A DNA stretch of 64,000 nt from Thalassovita sp. (GCF_963691685.1 NZ_OY829290.1:62001-126000), one strand, 5' to 3'. Positions 44,612 to 53,934 are shown, counted from the stretch's first letter. Numbers and translations are program-made. The notes: a model not told the origin generated them from the letters alone.

Positions 44612-45778
44612 CTAAGCAGCGGCGGCGACGCCTTTCTGCATCATCAAGCCAGCCAGTTCGTCGATATCCTCATGCGTCATCGGACATGCAGAGTTTTGCG
44701 CCATGCCGATATTCGCGTCGTTCTTCATTTCGACGGCCAATTCCGTTTTGGAAACACCGGCGCATTCCGCGGGCAACTCAGGCGCAATCCCGCACGCACG
44801 CATCAACGCCGACATCCGACCAGGCAGCGCGTCAGCCGTTTCCTCACCCGCCATTGCCCTAGAGGCCATTGCATAGTTCGACGCCCCCTCGGGCCGGGCA
44901 GTGAGCCATGGCAGGCTTGCTTCCAGCGCAAGGCCTGTCGCCAACCCGTGATGGATACGAACAATCGAGCCAAGGGCGTGGCTGATGTTGTGACCCATAT
45001 GCGTGTTGCAATTGTGCAAAGCCAGTCCGGCGACCAAGCTTGCCCAAAGAACACGACCCCGTGCTTCGAGATTAGAGCCGTCGTCCACGACCTTTGGAAG
45101 ATCATCGGTCAAAATACGCAGCGCTTCGAGCCCGTAAAGCTGGCCAGCTGGGCTGGTGGTGCGAGACGTCGCGCCTTCAAGTGCGTGCGCAACGGCGTCA
45201 ATTCCAGTCCATGCCGTAATGTGGGGCGGTAAACTGAGGGTCAACTGTGGGTCTAGTACTGCCTGAGAGAACATCAACTCCTCCCCCCAGAACCAGATCT
45301 TGGAACCATCTGCCCTTGAAATAACCGACGTTCGCGTAACCTCAGACCCGGTCCCTGCCGTGGTCGGAATAGCGATCGAAGGAATGGCGTTTCCCGGCAA
45401 AGGTTGCGCCGCCAGCGCAAAGGTTTCTGCGCGTTGGCCCGATCGCGCAATGGCTGCTGTAAGCTTGGCGGCGTCCATCGCGGCGCCCCCGCCCATTCCC
45501 ACGATCACGGCTGCGTCTAGCGCACGCGCCTGCTCGCACAGATCGTTCACAAGCGCTTCTTTTGGCTCGCCCGAGACAGTCGCAGCAACCTCAAACGACT
45601 TTCCCTTTGAGCCAAGTACTTGAGCCAGTTGATCGGTGACGCCAAGGTCAGCAAGAACCGCATCCGCAATGACAAGTACCGGCCCTTGCCCCAAACGCGC
45701 CGCTATTTCTGGCACATGGGACATGCGCCCGTTGCCAAAAGCGACCGGAGGAACATGCCCCATATTGAATTTCTGCAT
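44612..45778 (-). CDS. Iron-containing alcohol dehydrogenase
   Basis: A 388-residue iron-type dehydrogenase with GMGGGAAMDAAK, TTAGTGSEVTRT and the metal His residues in DAVAHALEG, NISHALG and RIHHGLATG. ATG 45778 (MQKFN) has AGGGAAG upstream. In a zinc-limitation island an iron-dependent enzyme may replace a zinc alcohol dehydrogenase, but this is inference; it might equally belong to another pathway. It resembles maleylacetate reductase/butanol dehydrogenase relatives only in general. Confidence 0.8.
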   Translation of the reverse strand: MQKFNMGHVPPVAFGNGRMSHVPEIAARLGQGPVLVIADAVLADLGVTDQLAQVLGSKGKSFEVAATVSGEPKEALVNDLCEQARALDAAVIVGMGGGAAMDAAKLTAAIARSGQRAETFALAAQPLPGNAIPSIAIPTTAGTGSEVTRTSVISRADGSKIWFWGEELMFSQAVLDPQLTLSLPPHITAWTGIDAVAHALEGATSRTTSPAGQLYGLEALRILTDDLPKVVDDGSNLEARGRVLWASLVAGLALHNCNTHMGHNISHALGSIVRIHHGLATGLALEASLPWLTARPEGASNYAMASRAMAGEETADALPGRMSALMRACGIAPELPAECAGVSKTELAVEMKNDANIGMAQNSACPMTHEDIDELAGLMMQKGVAAAA

Positions 45779-45930
45779 ACTTCCCTCATGTGAAAACTCT
45801 GGCGGGGCGAACTCACGCCTCATACTTGTGCTCAACACATCAGACGGCTTAGGCGGGATCAGTGCTGGAACCGACGTAATTTGTCCAAACCACGCAAGTC
45901 CGCAAAATACCAAGCCGGGCGGATCTGTTG

Positions 45931-47064
45931 TTAGACGGGCTCAGCGACCTTCAGCGAAGCGCCCTCGGCCATGGCTCCAAGCTTTGCATAAGCAATCTCG
46001 GGGTCTACCGCACCGTACCCTGCAAAGGTTCCAAACCCGCAGTCGCTACAAGCAATTACACGATCTTCGCCAACGATATCAGTGAAACGGGCCAACCGAT
46101 CCGCGACAAGCTCGGGGTGCTCGACGAAGTTAGTCGTCGTGTCGATAACACCTGGCAGCAGAACTTTGTCTTCCGGTATCTCGTCCTTGCGGGCGCGGAA
46201 AACCTTCCACTCGTGACCATGGCGCGGATTGGCATTCTCAAATGAGAGATACTTGGCGTCGATGGACATCAACGTGCTGAACACTTTGTCCATCGCAAGG
46301 TCCAACACATGCGGGCCTTCATAGTTCCCCCAACAGGCGTGTACGCGGACCTTTTCGCGTGGGACATCGCGCAACGCATGGTTCATCACCTCGACGTTCA
46401 CCTTGGCAATCTTGATGAATTCATCATCGGAGAGCTCCGAGAAGAGCATCTGCCTGGAGAGAGCTAGGTCTGGGCAATCTAGTTGGACATCCAATCCTGC
46501 GGCCACAATCGTTTCGTATTCGGCCTTCAAGGCGTCGGCCAACGCTTCAAGATACGCCTCGCGAGACGGGTAATGTTGGTTGGGCAAAAACAATGCGACC
46601 ACGCCAGGAGAAGCCGCATTCATGAACCCACGCTTAACGCCATGTTTCTCCATGGCAGCCTTGAGGTTTGCGATGTCCTTATTCAGGTCGTCATGTCCCA
46701 TAGACATGATCTTACCTGTGCATTGCGGGCGAGAATAGGTGGCCGTACCACCGCTCTTTGAAAGCCGTTCCATATAGCTGGGGAAGAGCTTGAGATCTGC
46801 GGGCGCATTGCGCGGGCTGTCCCCGGAAAACCCTGTGTAACGATCTTTGACGTAGGTTGAGTACGAGATCTTCGAAGCTTCGCCGTCACTGACAATGTCG
46901 ACGCCAGCCTCGACTTGGCGGCGCACGTTTTCATCAACCGCCTTGGTCATCGTCGCATCAAACTGCGCTTGGTCGTATGTTTCTCCGCGCTCTCTAGCGA
47001 ACAAGAAATCCACGACTTCTTGAGTTCGTGGAAGTGACCCGACGTGCGTGGTGAGAAGTGGCAT
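45931..47064 (-). CDS. MetE C-terminal-like zinc methyltransferase
   Basis: A 377-residue protein of the cobalamin-independent methionine synthase C-terminal family, without the N-terminal MetE half. Zinc ligands are present: HAC in VHACWGNYEGPH, Cys in ACSDCGFGTF, plus a Glu in DGEASK. Short forms of this kind are described as core-MetE or substrate-specific methyltransferases (e.g. methylcobalamin or epoxide donors). It is the third methionine-type methyltransferase of the island. ATG 47064 has AGGAAG. A perfect palindrome (47154-47165) lies 90 bases upstream. Confidence 0.8.
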   Translation of the reverse strand: MPLLTTHVGSLPRTQEVVDFLFARERGETYDQAQFDATMTKAVDENVRRQVEAGVDIVSDGEASKISYSTYVKDRYTGFSGDSPRNAPADLKLFPSYMERLSKSGGTATYSRPQCTGKIMSMGHDDLNKDIANLKAAMEKHGVKRGFMNAASPGVVALFLPNQHYPSREAYLEALADALKAEYETIVAAGLDVQLDCPDLALSRQMLFSELSDDEFIKIAKVNVEVMNHALRDVPREKVRVHACWGNYEGPHVLDLAMDKVFSTLMSIDAKYLSFENANPRHGHEWKVFRARKDEIPEDKVLLPGVIDTTTNFVEHPELVADRLARFTDIVGEDRVIACSDCGFGTFAGYGAVDPEIAYAKLGAMAEGASLKVAEPV

Positions 47065-47153
47065 AGATTTGGTGCTTCCTTTTTACTTGAATTGGGCAAA
47101 GCGAATGACTGATACAGCCTCGAGCTTGGTCTGATTATTTCAATACGTAGATC

Positions 47154-47165
47154 GCTTTGCAAAGC
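47154..47165. promoter_or_regulatory. Perfect palindrome upstream of the MetE-like gene
   Basis: GCTTTGCAAAGC is a 12-base perfect inverted repeat 90 bases before the MetE-like start codon, a plausible operator. No regulator is assigned. Confidence 0.35.
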
Positions 47166-47780
47166 ACAATCGGTGAATTCTTTGAAGGCGTATTTAGCAT
47201 AGCAGTAAGAAAAGTGCTACAAGCGCATACGGACGCTGCGCGAGCGAAGGGCTAAAGTGCAAGGTCGGGTTTGTCCCGCATTGCAGACCTTGATGTGGCG
47301 TGCGGCGAAGGTCCGCTGAGCGGACGCCGCTGCCGTTCGGATCTTTGTTTCTAATGACAGCTATCGGCCCAGAGCGGACTTTTGCGGATAAGGCATCAAA
47401 CGGCAGCTTGTAACCGAATTCGGAAGCCCAATGTTCTCGCTGCAAGCGCTCGTATCATTTACTTCGCTGCGATGGCGAAATTCCTCATGATGCAGAGCGG
47501 CGGAATCAGCGGTAGTTCTTGCGTCCGCAACTTGCGACATTCGGAATGCGGGACAACTCAGTCTTTCACTCAACCGCGCCAGGTTCACACTTGTCCTCGA
47601 CCAGCCATCAGCCCAGGCAACCAAAAGCAGCGGTGTGGTCCGTCATTGCCGGATTTCGTTTTGGCAGCGAATTTGTGGTGTGGGCGTATTGACGTCTTGC
47701 GGGACGAAGCAAGCAGGGTCGCATTATTCCATTGAAAGATGCCGATGCAATCGGCTCGACGTTTGAGGCAATCCAGCGGA
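47166..47780. other. Gene-free stretch between the two cargo blocks
   Basis: About 600 bases with no convincing gene. The part around 47230-47380 looks like a class of Rhodobacteraceae intergenic sequence (GGTCCGCTGAGCGGACGCC-like inverted repeat near 47310). Short frames here lack coding signs. It separates two cargo modules that may have been acquired separately. Confidence 0.4.
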
Positions 47781-48650
47781 TTAACGTTGCAATTGGCTTC
47801 GAAAAAACGCCACGTTCACGGCCAGACCCGGCAAAAGCCACTGGAACAACCTCACCACTGATAGGATCTCTTCCAACGATGCATCGGATGTGGCTGCGTC
47901 ACGCAGAGCGTCAGGGGTTATTCCAGACGCATTCGGCAGCGAGACTGCAAGGTCGATGGCCGCTTGATGGACACACTCCACTCTGGTGGCATACCCGGCC
48001 TCGGACAATCGATGTTTAAGATCGCTCCAGGCCAAGGTGAAATAGCTGGGCCAACGTGCAAAGGCGCGATAGTCGGTGTTGACGAAAGGCAGCCCGAGCA
48101 CCTCGCGGAGTTCACCGTAGAGGGCCGCCAGATCGCCTGAGGCGTGATGCGTTTCCATCAGAGGCGGCTTGGGCATGGCTGGAGTTGGGGACGTAGCGCG
48201 GCCAAGATCTCCAGCACCCTGCCATGAGTTTCCTTCCAGCAGCAGCCGCGCCAGCGTCGCCATCAGGACGTAAGGCATGTTGCCGGCGGAAAAGACTTCG
48301 TTGCAGGCGCGGATGTCGTCGATCTCTTGCACGCCATAGCCCTGCGAAATGAGCCGCGACACTAAGGGCGCAGGCTCCATGGCTTCTGCCTCCCGCTCGG
48401 CGACATCACGCATGGACTGGCAGGCCTGTCTAAACACCTTGGTTCCCGTGATTGGCTCCATGGCCGACCACAGGGTGTCATAGAACCGGGGGTAATGCGC
48501 GAAGGCCATGGCAACCACGCCCATCCAGGGGACGCCGAGGCCCTTCTTGGTGCGCTCGTAAACCGCCGCGCGCGCGCCGCTGACGGCGAATTCCGGGACT
48601 GGATGGATCGCGGGAATAGGGTCGGGCTTCAGCCGGGGGAGTTCAGCCAT
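47781..48650 (-). CDS. DehI-type (group I) 2-haloacid dehalogenase
   Basis: A 289-residue protein of the halocarboxylic-acid dehydrogenase DehI family: two tandem related halves, with VPWMGVVAMAFAHYPRFYDTLW in the first and LPFVNTDYRAFARWPSYFTLAW in the second. Members hydrolyse D- and L-2-haloalkanoates without a covalent intermediate. ATG 48650 overlaps the hxlR stop by 8 bases, so regulator and enzyme are co-translated. It is the only intact dehalogenase here. Confidence 0.82.
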   Translation of the reverse strand: MAELPRLKPDPIPAIHPVPEFAVSGARAAVYERTKKGLGVPWMGVVAMAFAHYPRFYDTLWSAMEPITGTKVFRQACQSMRDVAEREAEAMEPAPLVSRLISQGYGVQEIDDIRACNEVFSAGNMPYVLMATLARLLLEGNSWQGAGDLGRATSPTPAMPKPPLMETHHASGDLAALYGELREVLGLPFVNTDYRAFARWPSYFTLAWSDLKHRLSEAGYATRVECVHQAAIDLAVSLPNASGITPDALRDAATSDASLEEILSVVRLFQWLLPGLAVNVAFFRSQLQR

Positions 48651-49017
48651 CGGCGTGGATTTCCTGCGGTAAACCTTCGCTCCATTTACGAAGCTCGTTG
48701 AGGAAGCCCAGCGCACTGCGCCCGAACTCGGTGATCTCGTAGTGAACGGACACCGGGGCTGTATCCATGACTTCGCGCCGGACCAGCCCCTGCGTTTCCA
48801 GTTGGCGCAGACGTTCGGTGATCATCTTCTTGGATGCGCCACCAACCATCCGAGCCAGATCGTTGAACCTGACCGGACCGTCCTTGAGGTGCCACAGGAT
48901 CGACCCGGTCCATTTTCCGCCGATGATCCTCATGCCCTTTTCGATCGCGCAAGGTTCAAAACAGGCCTCATAGACCTGCCGCCTGCCCTGGGGGTCGTCT
49001 TCGACTCTTGCACGCAT
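48643..49017 (-). CDS. HxlR family transcriptional regulator
   Basis: A 124-residue winged-helix regulator with the HxlR signature: sensor Cys near the start (CFEPCAIEKGMRIIGGKWTGSIL), then MVGGASKKMITERLRQLE and HYEITEFG. Many members sense quinones, aldehydes or other electrophiles. It is divergent from the mdaB-like operon across 130 bases, where a palindromic site lies, and co-transcribed with the DehI gene. Confidence 0.88.
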   Translation of the reverse strand: MRARVEDDPQGRRQVYEACFEPCAIEKGMRIIGGKWTGSILWHLKDGPVRFNDLARMVGGASKKMITERLRQLETQGLVRREVMDTAPVSVHYEITEFGRSALGFLNELRKWSEGLPQEIHADG

Positions 49018-49040
49018 ATGGCGCCCTCACTTCTAATTTT

Positions 49041-49062
49041 AAGGTTACCAAAAGTATACTGG
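49041..49062. promoter_or_regulatory. Candidate HxlR operator
   Basis: GGTTACC and AGTATACT lie close together in the A+T-rich gap between the divergent hxlR and mdaB-like genes; AGTATACT is a perfect palindrome. HxlR proteins typically bind such paired half-sites near the regulator promoter. Confidence 0.4.
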
Positions 49063-49147
49063 TTGATTTCAGTTCCTTGCGATCGCAATTTCCCCTCGAA
49101 CGGGCCGCGAGTCAAGTGGGGCCCGCCGAAACACAAAGGAACCGACC

Positions 49148-49756
49148 ATGAGCAACATCCTGATTCTGAACGGAGCACAGCCCTATGAATTCGCACCCGG
49201 CACGCTGAACGCCACACTGGTGGACCGCGCCCGCGCCTTCCTGGAGGCGCAGGGGCACATCGTGCGTGTGACCACCGTGGCCGAAGGCTACGACGCCAAT
49301 GCCGAAGTCGACAGCCACATCTGGGCCGACACGGTAATCATGCAATTCCCGATCAACTGGATGGGCGCGCCGTGGTCGTTCAAGAAATACATGGACGAGG
49401 TCTACACCGTCGGTATGGACGGTCGACTGACCAACGGCGACGGTCGCACCCCAGAGGCACCCAAGGAAAACTATGGCATGGGCGGCACGCTGACCGGTAC
49501 CAAATACATGCTGTCAGTCACTTTCAACGCTCCGCGCGAGGCTTTCGACGATCCGTCAGAGCCCTTCTTCCAAGGTGGTAGCGTCGACGACCTTCTACGC
49601 CCTCTGCACCTGAACGCTCTATTCTTTGACATGACGCCGTTGCCGACCTTTGCTGCTTTCGACGTGATGAAGAACCCGGAAATCGAGGCTGACTTCGCTC
49701 GCTTCGATGCCCATCTGGGCGCCGTCTTCGCGGAAGCTGATCATGTCGCAGCCTGA
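49148..49756 (+). CDS. Flavodoxin-fold NAD(P)H oxidoreductase (MdaB/quinone-reductase type)
   Basis: A 202-residue flavodoxin_2 protein resembling MdaB, with ILILNGAQPYEFAPGTLN, DTVIMQFPINWMGAPWSFKKYMDEVYT and GGTLTG. It reduces quinones by two electrons and avoids radical products. AAAGGA precedes ATG 49148. It is first in a plus-strand operon with GST, AhpD-like, LtrA and channel genes, under the HxlR regulator. Confidence 0.88.
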   Translation: MSNILILNGAQPYEFAPGTLNATLVDRARAFLEAQGHIVRVTTVAEGYDANAEVDSHIWADTVIMQFPINWMGAPWSFKKYMDEVYTVGMDGRLTNGDGRTPEAPKENYGMGGTLTGTKYMLSVTFNAPREAFDDPSEPFFQGGSVDDLLRPLHLNALFFDMTPLPTFAAFDVMKNPEIEADFARFDAHLGAVFAEADHVAA

Positions 49757-50462
49757 TATCCACCTCTACACGGCTGCCACTATGAACGGCTACAAACCGG
49801 TCATGTTCCTGGAGGAGGCCGGTGTTCCCTATGACCTGACCTTCATCGATTTTGCCAAGAACGAGCAAAAGGCGCCTGACTATGTGAAGGACATCAACCC
49901 TAACGGCAAGATCCCAGCAATCTGGGATCGAGCCGAAGGGCGGGCGATCTTCGAAAGCGGAGCAATCCTGTGGCACCTGGCCGAGAAGTACGGAAAATTC
50001 CTGTCAGATGATCCGGTAACCCGTTCAGAAACCCTGCAATGGCTGTTCTTCCAAGTGGGACATGTGGGGCCGATGATGGGGCAAGCGATGTATTTTCAAC
50101 GCATAGCCGCACCCAACGGCCATGAGGAACCGTTTTCGATCAAGCGCTACGTGGATGAGAGCCGCCGGTTGATGGAGGTTCTGAACACCCGCCTTGAAGG
50201 GCGCGACTATATCGTGGGCGATTACTCCATTGCCGACATTATGATCTACCCCTGGGCGCGGGCCTATCCCTGGGCGCATGTCCGGGTTGACGACCTGCCG
50301 CATCTCAAAGCGTGGTTCGACCGCATCGACGCCCGCCCGGCTGTGCAGAAGGCGCTGACCATTCCCAAGGCGCAGCCGCAGTTCTGGGACGAAAACGCGG
50401 ACGCCGAAGCGTTCCTGAAGGAAAATGCGGCCCGTTTTGCATCTGACGTGAAAAAGGATTGA
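49743..50462 (+). CDS. Glutathione S-transferase, YfcG/Ure2-like
   Basis: A 239-residue GST, starting MSQPDIHLYTAATMNGYKP, with NPNGKIPAIWD and the glutathione-site ESGAIL. The C-terminal half has YIVGDYSIADIMIYPWA. Length and signatures fit the Nu/YfcG disulfide-reductase class. ATG 49743 overlaps the mdaB-like gene by 14 bases, so they are coupled. Confidence 0.88.
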   Translation: MSQPDIHLYTAATMNGYKPVMFLEEAGVPYDLTFIDFAKNEQKAPDYVKDINPNGKIPAIWDRAEGRAIFESGAILWHLAEKYGKFLSDDPVTRSETLQWLFFQVGHVGPMMGQAMYFQRIAAPNGHEEPFSIKRYVDESRRLMEVLNTRLEGRDYIVGDYSIADIMIYPWARAYPWAHVRVDDLPHLKAWFDRIDARPAVQKALTIPKAQPQFWDENADAEAFLKENAARFASDVKKD

Positions 50463-50465
50463 GCC

Positions 50466-51050
50466 ATGCTCGACACCGATAAGACCGACATCACCTTTAC
50501 CTATCACACAAAGGACACCGCTCCTGAGGCATCGAAACCGCTGATTGATCAGACCGTGGCCGAATTCGGCGGTCTGATCAGCCTGCACGCGCTGTTTGCC
50601 GAAAGCCCGGTGACTTACGAGACCTATCAAAAGGCGTTCGACCTGTTCCTCAAGCACAGCTCGTTCACGTTGCTCGAGGCGCAGGTGGTCTTCATGACTT
50701 CGAACTTCATCAATCGCTGCCATTACTGCATGGCCGGGCACACGATGATGATGAAACGGGCCAAGATGCCCGATGACGTCATTGACGATCTGCGCGAAGG
50801 CCGAACGCTGGCCGACCCCAAGCTGGCGGCCTTACAAAGCTTTGCCCGAGAGTTGCTTGAGAAGCGCGGCCATATCGGCGACGACCGCCTGCAGGCGTTT
50901 CTGGATGCGGGCTATGACCGCAAGGCGGCGCTGGACGTGCTGACGGGACTGGCTGCCAAGCTGATCTCGAACTTCACCAATGCACTGGCCCACACGCGAC
51001 TGGATCGCGGCATGGAAAAATACGCCTGGGTGCATCCCGACGATCGTTGA
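50466..51050 (+). CDS. Carboxymuconolactone decarboxylase/AhpD-family protein
   Basis: A 194-residue AhpD-like protein with the CxxC redox pair and His in NRCHYCMAGHTMMMK (about residue 83). Such proteins act as peroxidase-type reductases or on gamma-carboxymuconolactone. Here the oxidative/electrophile-stress neighbours (quinone reductase, GST) favour the redox role. It follows the GST with a 3-base gap. Confidence 0.8.
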   Translation: MLDTDKTDITFTYHTKDTAPEASKPLIDQTVAEFGGLISLHALFAESPVTYETYQKAFDLFLKHSSFTLLEAQVVFMTSNFINRCHYCMAGHTMMMKRAKMPDDVIDDLREGRTLADPKLAALQSFARELLEKRGHIGDDRLQAFLDAGYDRKAALDVLTGLAAKLISNFTNALAHTRLDRGMEKYAWVHPDDR

Positions 51051-51106
51051 TCTCTTTTACCCCGCCCCGGTTGGGGCGGGCCATCCAATAGCAGAAAGAC
51101 CCCGAC

Positions 51107-52297
51107 ATGGCCCTGAATGATCATCCGATGTGGCGGAAACCACAGCATCACCACGATCTTGAGAACACCCATGACCACGTCCACTGGGTCGAGTTGTTCT
51201 ATGATCTGATCCATGTGGTGACGATCTTCCTTTTGGGGAACTACCTGTCGGATCATCTGGACCTGCAAGGGTTTTTGACCTTTGCCGGCGTTTTCATTGC
51301 TCTTTGGTATGCCTGGGGTGAGCTAAGCATCTTCAACTCCATCTATGTCAGCACCGATTTCTGGCACCGGATCATCATGTCACTGATGATCTGTACCGTT
51401 ATGTTCATGGCCGCCGCGGTCCCAGCCATCGATGGCAAAGGCTGGACGTTCTTTGTACTGGGCTTCGCGGCCAATCGCCTGTTGATGGCCGCTCTGTATT
51501 TCCGAGCGCGTCGCACCAACGCCGCGAGCAAATCGTTCTGCAACGAACACATTCGCAATTTTCTGATCTTTGCCTCAATTTTCGCGGCAACGGCATTTTT
51601 GCCCAAACCCCTGGCCTACTGGGTTTTTGCGGCGGCCATGGTGACCACCCAATTGGTCTACATGATTCCACGGATCAGCGTACTGCGGTTTGATCGTTTT
51701 GCCCCGCGCCTTGGACACATGTCCGAGCGGTTTGCGTTGTTGACGCTGATCGTTCTGGGAGAGGGTTTTTTCAAGCTGGTCGTAACCTTGTCCGAGAAAG
51801 GTATATACAAGGTCACGCCCGATGTGCTGGTCAATTTCGTGATCGGCGGCGTGTCGATGTTCGTGATGTGCTGGATCTATTTCGACTTTGTCGGCAACGC
51901 CAAACCCAAGGACAACAAGCCCGCAACCATTGTCATCTGGTGGCTGGCACATCTGGTGCTGATGCTCTGCGGGGTGATGGTGGGCGTGGCGCTTGCGGCA
52001 GAGGTCAAGGTCGGTTTCTGGGATCCATACCCGGTCAAATACGCCGCCATCGGTTGTTTCGGGTTGGCCGGATACATCGCTATGCTTTGGGTATTACGAC
52101 AGATCATCGAGGATCGCGTCGCGTCCAGATTTGGCCGAGGGGACGTGCGCCTGTTCGGAATCCTTTGCGCAATCGGCACTTACTTTGCGGTGCCTCATGT
52201 GCCGTCTCTGGTGGCTAACTTGCTGTGGGGCACAGCGCTGTTTTCGCAGATCGTGGTCCCCGTCAGCCGAGCCTGGATGACCTTCCGCAATGATTGA
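51107..52297 (+). CDS. Low-temperature-requirement A (LtrA) family membrane protein
   Basis: A 396-residue protein with about 10-11 membrane spans. It has the LtrA family start HVHWVELFYDLIHVV near residue 25 and the LTLIVLGEGFFKLV segment. An unusually His-rich N-terminus (HHHDLENTHDHVH) precedes it. Function of LtrA proteins is unsettled. It overlaps the channel gene by 8 bases, which suggests the two work together. Confidence 0.8.
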   Translation: MALNDHPMWRKPQHHHDLENTHDHVHWVELFYDLIHVVTIFLLGNYLSDHLDLQGFLTFAGVFIALWYAWGELSIFNSIYVSTDFWHRIIMSLMICTVMFMAAAVPAIDGKGWTFFVLGFAANRLLMAALYFRARRTNAASKSFCNEHIRNFLIFASIFAATAFLPKPLAYWVFAAAMVTTQLVYMIPRISVLRFDRFAPRLGHMSERFALLTLIVLGEGFFKLVVTLSEKGIYKVTPDVLVNFVIGGVSMFVMCWIYFDFVGNAKPKDNKPATIVIWWLAHLVLMLCGVMVGVALAAEVKVGFWDPYPVKYAAIGCFGLAGYIAMLWVLRQIIEDRVASRFGRGDVRLFGILCAIGTYFAVPHVPSLVANLLWGTALFSQIVVPVSRAWMTFRND

Positions 52298-53246
52298 AGC
52301 CAATGCCACCCTACGGGCCCGGGTCTATTGGTGGCTCGAGCGGCCCGACCGAAACGCTGACGGCCCGCTGCTGCTGGAGATCGCGCTGATCGCACTCATT
52401 TCGCTGAACGTCGGTGCAGTAATCCTCGAGACGGTCGCGCCGATCTATGCGCGCTGGAAGCTTGCGCTCGACCTGTTTGAGACGGTGTCGCTGCTGGTGT
52501 TCACTGCCGAATACTTGGCCCGGTTGTGGGTGGCCCCCGAAAACCCTGAGGTTCGGTTGCGACGGGACTGGGCCACCAGCCCGCTGGCTGTCGTTGATCT
52601 ATTGGCGATCCTGCCGGCGGTGCTGGGTATGCTATTTCCTCTGGATCTGCGGATACTGCGCACGCTTCGGATGCTACGCCTTCTTAAGCTCACCCGATAT
52701 TCACCCGCTTTGGGCATGTTGTTGGCGGTGTTCGAGGAAGAAGCCGGGGCCTTTCTGGCCGGTTTCTTCATCCTTGTTCTGATGCTGATCTTTGCCTCCA
52801 GCGGGGCCTGGCTGGCTGAACATGAGGCGCAACCAGAGGCTTTCGGCTCTATCCCTGCCGCCATGTGGTGGGCGGTGGCCACGCTGACGACGGTCGGTTA
52901 CGGCGACGTGACGCCGGTGACGGTGGCAGGTAGGATCTTCGGCGCGATCATCACCATCGTCGGGATCGGCATGGCCGCGTTGCCTGCCGGGATCATTGCA
53001 AGCGGCCTGAACGACCAACTTCACCGCCGCCGTGCCAGCCTGGAAGCCCAGTTTCGCCTTGCGCTGGAGGATGGCACGATTTGTGCAGAGGAGCAGGCAT
53101 CGATAGAAGCCCTGCGCAAGGAGTTGGGCCTTTCCCGTCGGGCAGCCAGCCACATTCACGAACAAGTTCGAACCGAAACACAGGCACGTCAGGGCGTGTG
53201 TCCAGCCTGCGGTCGGTCTCTTCAAGTTTCTAAATCTATGGAGTGA
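52290..53246 (+). CDS. Voltage-gated-like potassium channel
   Basis: A 318-residue six-span channel. The selectivity filter is TLTTVGYGDVTP (at about residues 204-215), preceded by an S4-like helix with regular Arg/Leu residues (LRILRTLRMLRLLKLTR). After S6 comes a cytosolic coil and a short Cys-pair (CPACG) near the C-terminus, possibly a metal-binding knuckle. It overlaps the LtrA gene and is followed 4 bases later by the broken DsbA-like gene. Confidence 0.9.
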   Translation: MIEANATLRARVYWWLERPDRNADGPLLLEIALIALISLNVGAVILETVAPIYARWKLALDLFETVSLLVFTAEYLARLWVAPENPEVRLRRDWATSPLAVVDLLAILPAVLGMLFPLDLRILRTLRMLRLLKLTRYSPALGMLLAVFEEEAGAFLAGFFILVLMLIFASSGAWLAEHEAQPEAFGSIPAAMWWAVATLTTVGYGDVTPVTVAGRIFGAIITIVGIGMAALPAGIIASGLNDQLHRRRASLEAQFRLALEDGTICAEEQASIEALRKELGLSRRAASHIHEQVRTETQARQGVCPACGRSLQVSKSME

Positions 53247-53250
53247 ATAG

Positions 53251-53904
53251 ATGAGCGCCTTTACCCCCCTTCGTGTAGACATCGTGTCTGATGTCGTCTG
53301 CCCCTGGTGCGTCATTGGTTATCACCAGTTGGCACATGCCGCCAATGCAACCGGAGTGGTCATTGACGTGCATTGGCACCCGTTCGAGCTGAACCCCAAT
53401 ATGGTGCAAGAAGGCGAAAACCTGCGGGAACATCTGGCCGCGAAATACGGCACCACGCTGGGAGACTCGATCAAGGCGCGGGCGCGCCTGACCGAGATGG
53501 GCGCAGCACTTGGGTTCGAGTTCAACTATGCCGACGACATGCGGAGGGTGAACACTTTCCGCGCCCACTAACTGATTGACTGGGCTGAAGATCAGGGCCG
53601 TGCACATGACATGAAACTGGCGCTGTTCGCGGCGTTCTTCACCCAGCGAGAAGATCTCAACAATGTGGATGTTCTCGCCGATGTCGCCGCCAGCATTGGT
53701 CTCGATCGCGACACGGTCCGTGCAATGTTGGAAAGTGGCGAGCGCGCTGAATCCGTCCGAAAGAAAGAGCGGTTCTGGACGTCTCGCGGCGTCACCGGCG
53801 TGCCCGCGATGATCTTCAACCACCAACATCTCGTCACCGGCGCGCAGGGCGAAGAGACCTATACCAAGATCTTGAATCAGCTGCAGCCAGCGCAAGCCGT
53901 CTGA
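53251..53904 (+). pseudogene. FrnE-like DsbA-family oxidoreductase broken by an in-frame TAA
   Basis: ATG 53251 opens a FrnE/DsbA-family protein with the active-site CPWC (DVVCPWCVIG). A TAA at 53569-53571 stops it after about 106 codons; the same frame continues LIDWAEDQGRAHDMKLALF to 53904, matching the rest of the family including GVTGVPAMIFN (cis-Pro loop). So the gene is intact but for one nonsense codon, probably a Gln codon changed to TAA. Confidence 0.85.
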
Positions 53905-53934
53905 GGGCAAGCACAAACCAAGGGAGGAGATACC

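Noticed and set aside
35312..47064. All genes of the block being zinc-independent substitutes
   Set aside because: CysS, Cdd, RibD deaminase and the methyltransferases keep every zinc ligand; only HisI and PyrC are altered, so the block mixes altered and ordinary zinc enzymes.
47382..47735. Plus-strand frame in the gap between cargo blocks
   Set aside because: No domain, no ribosome site, and composition unlike the coding neighbours.
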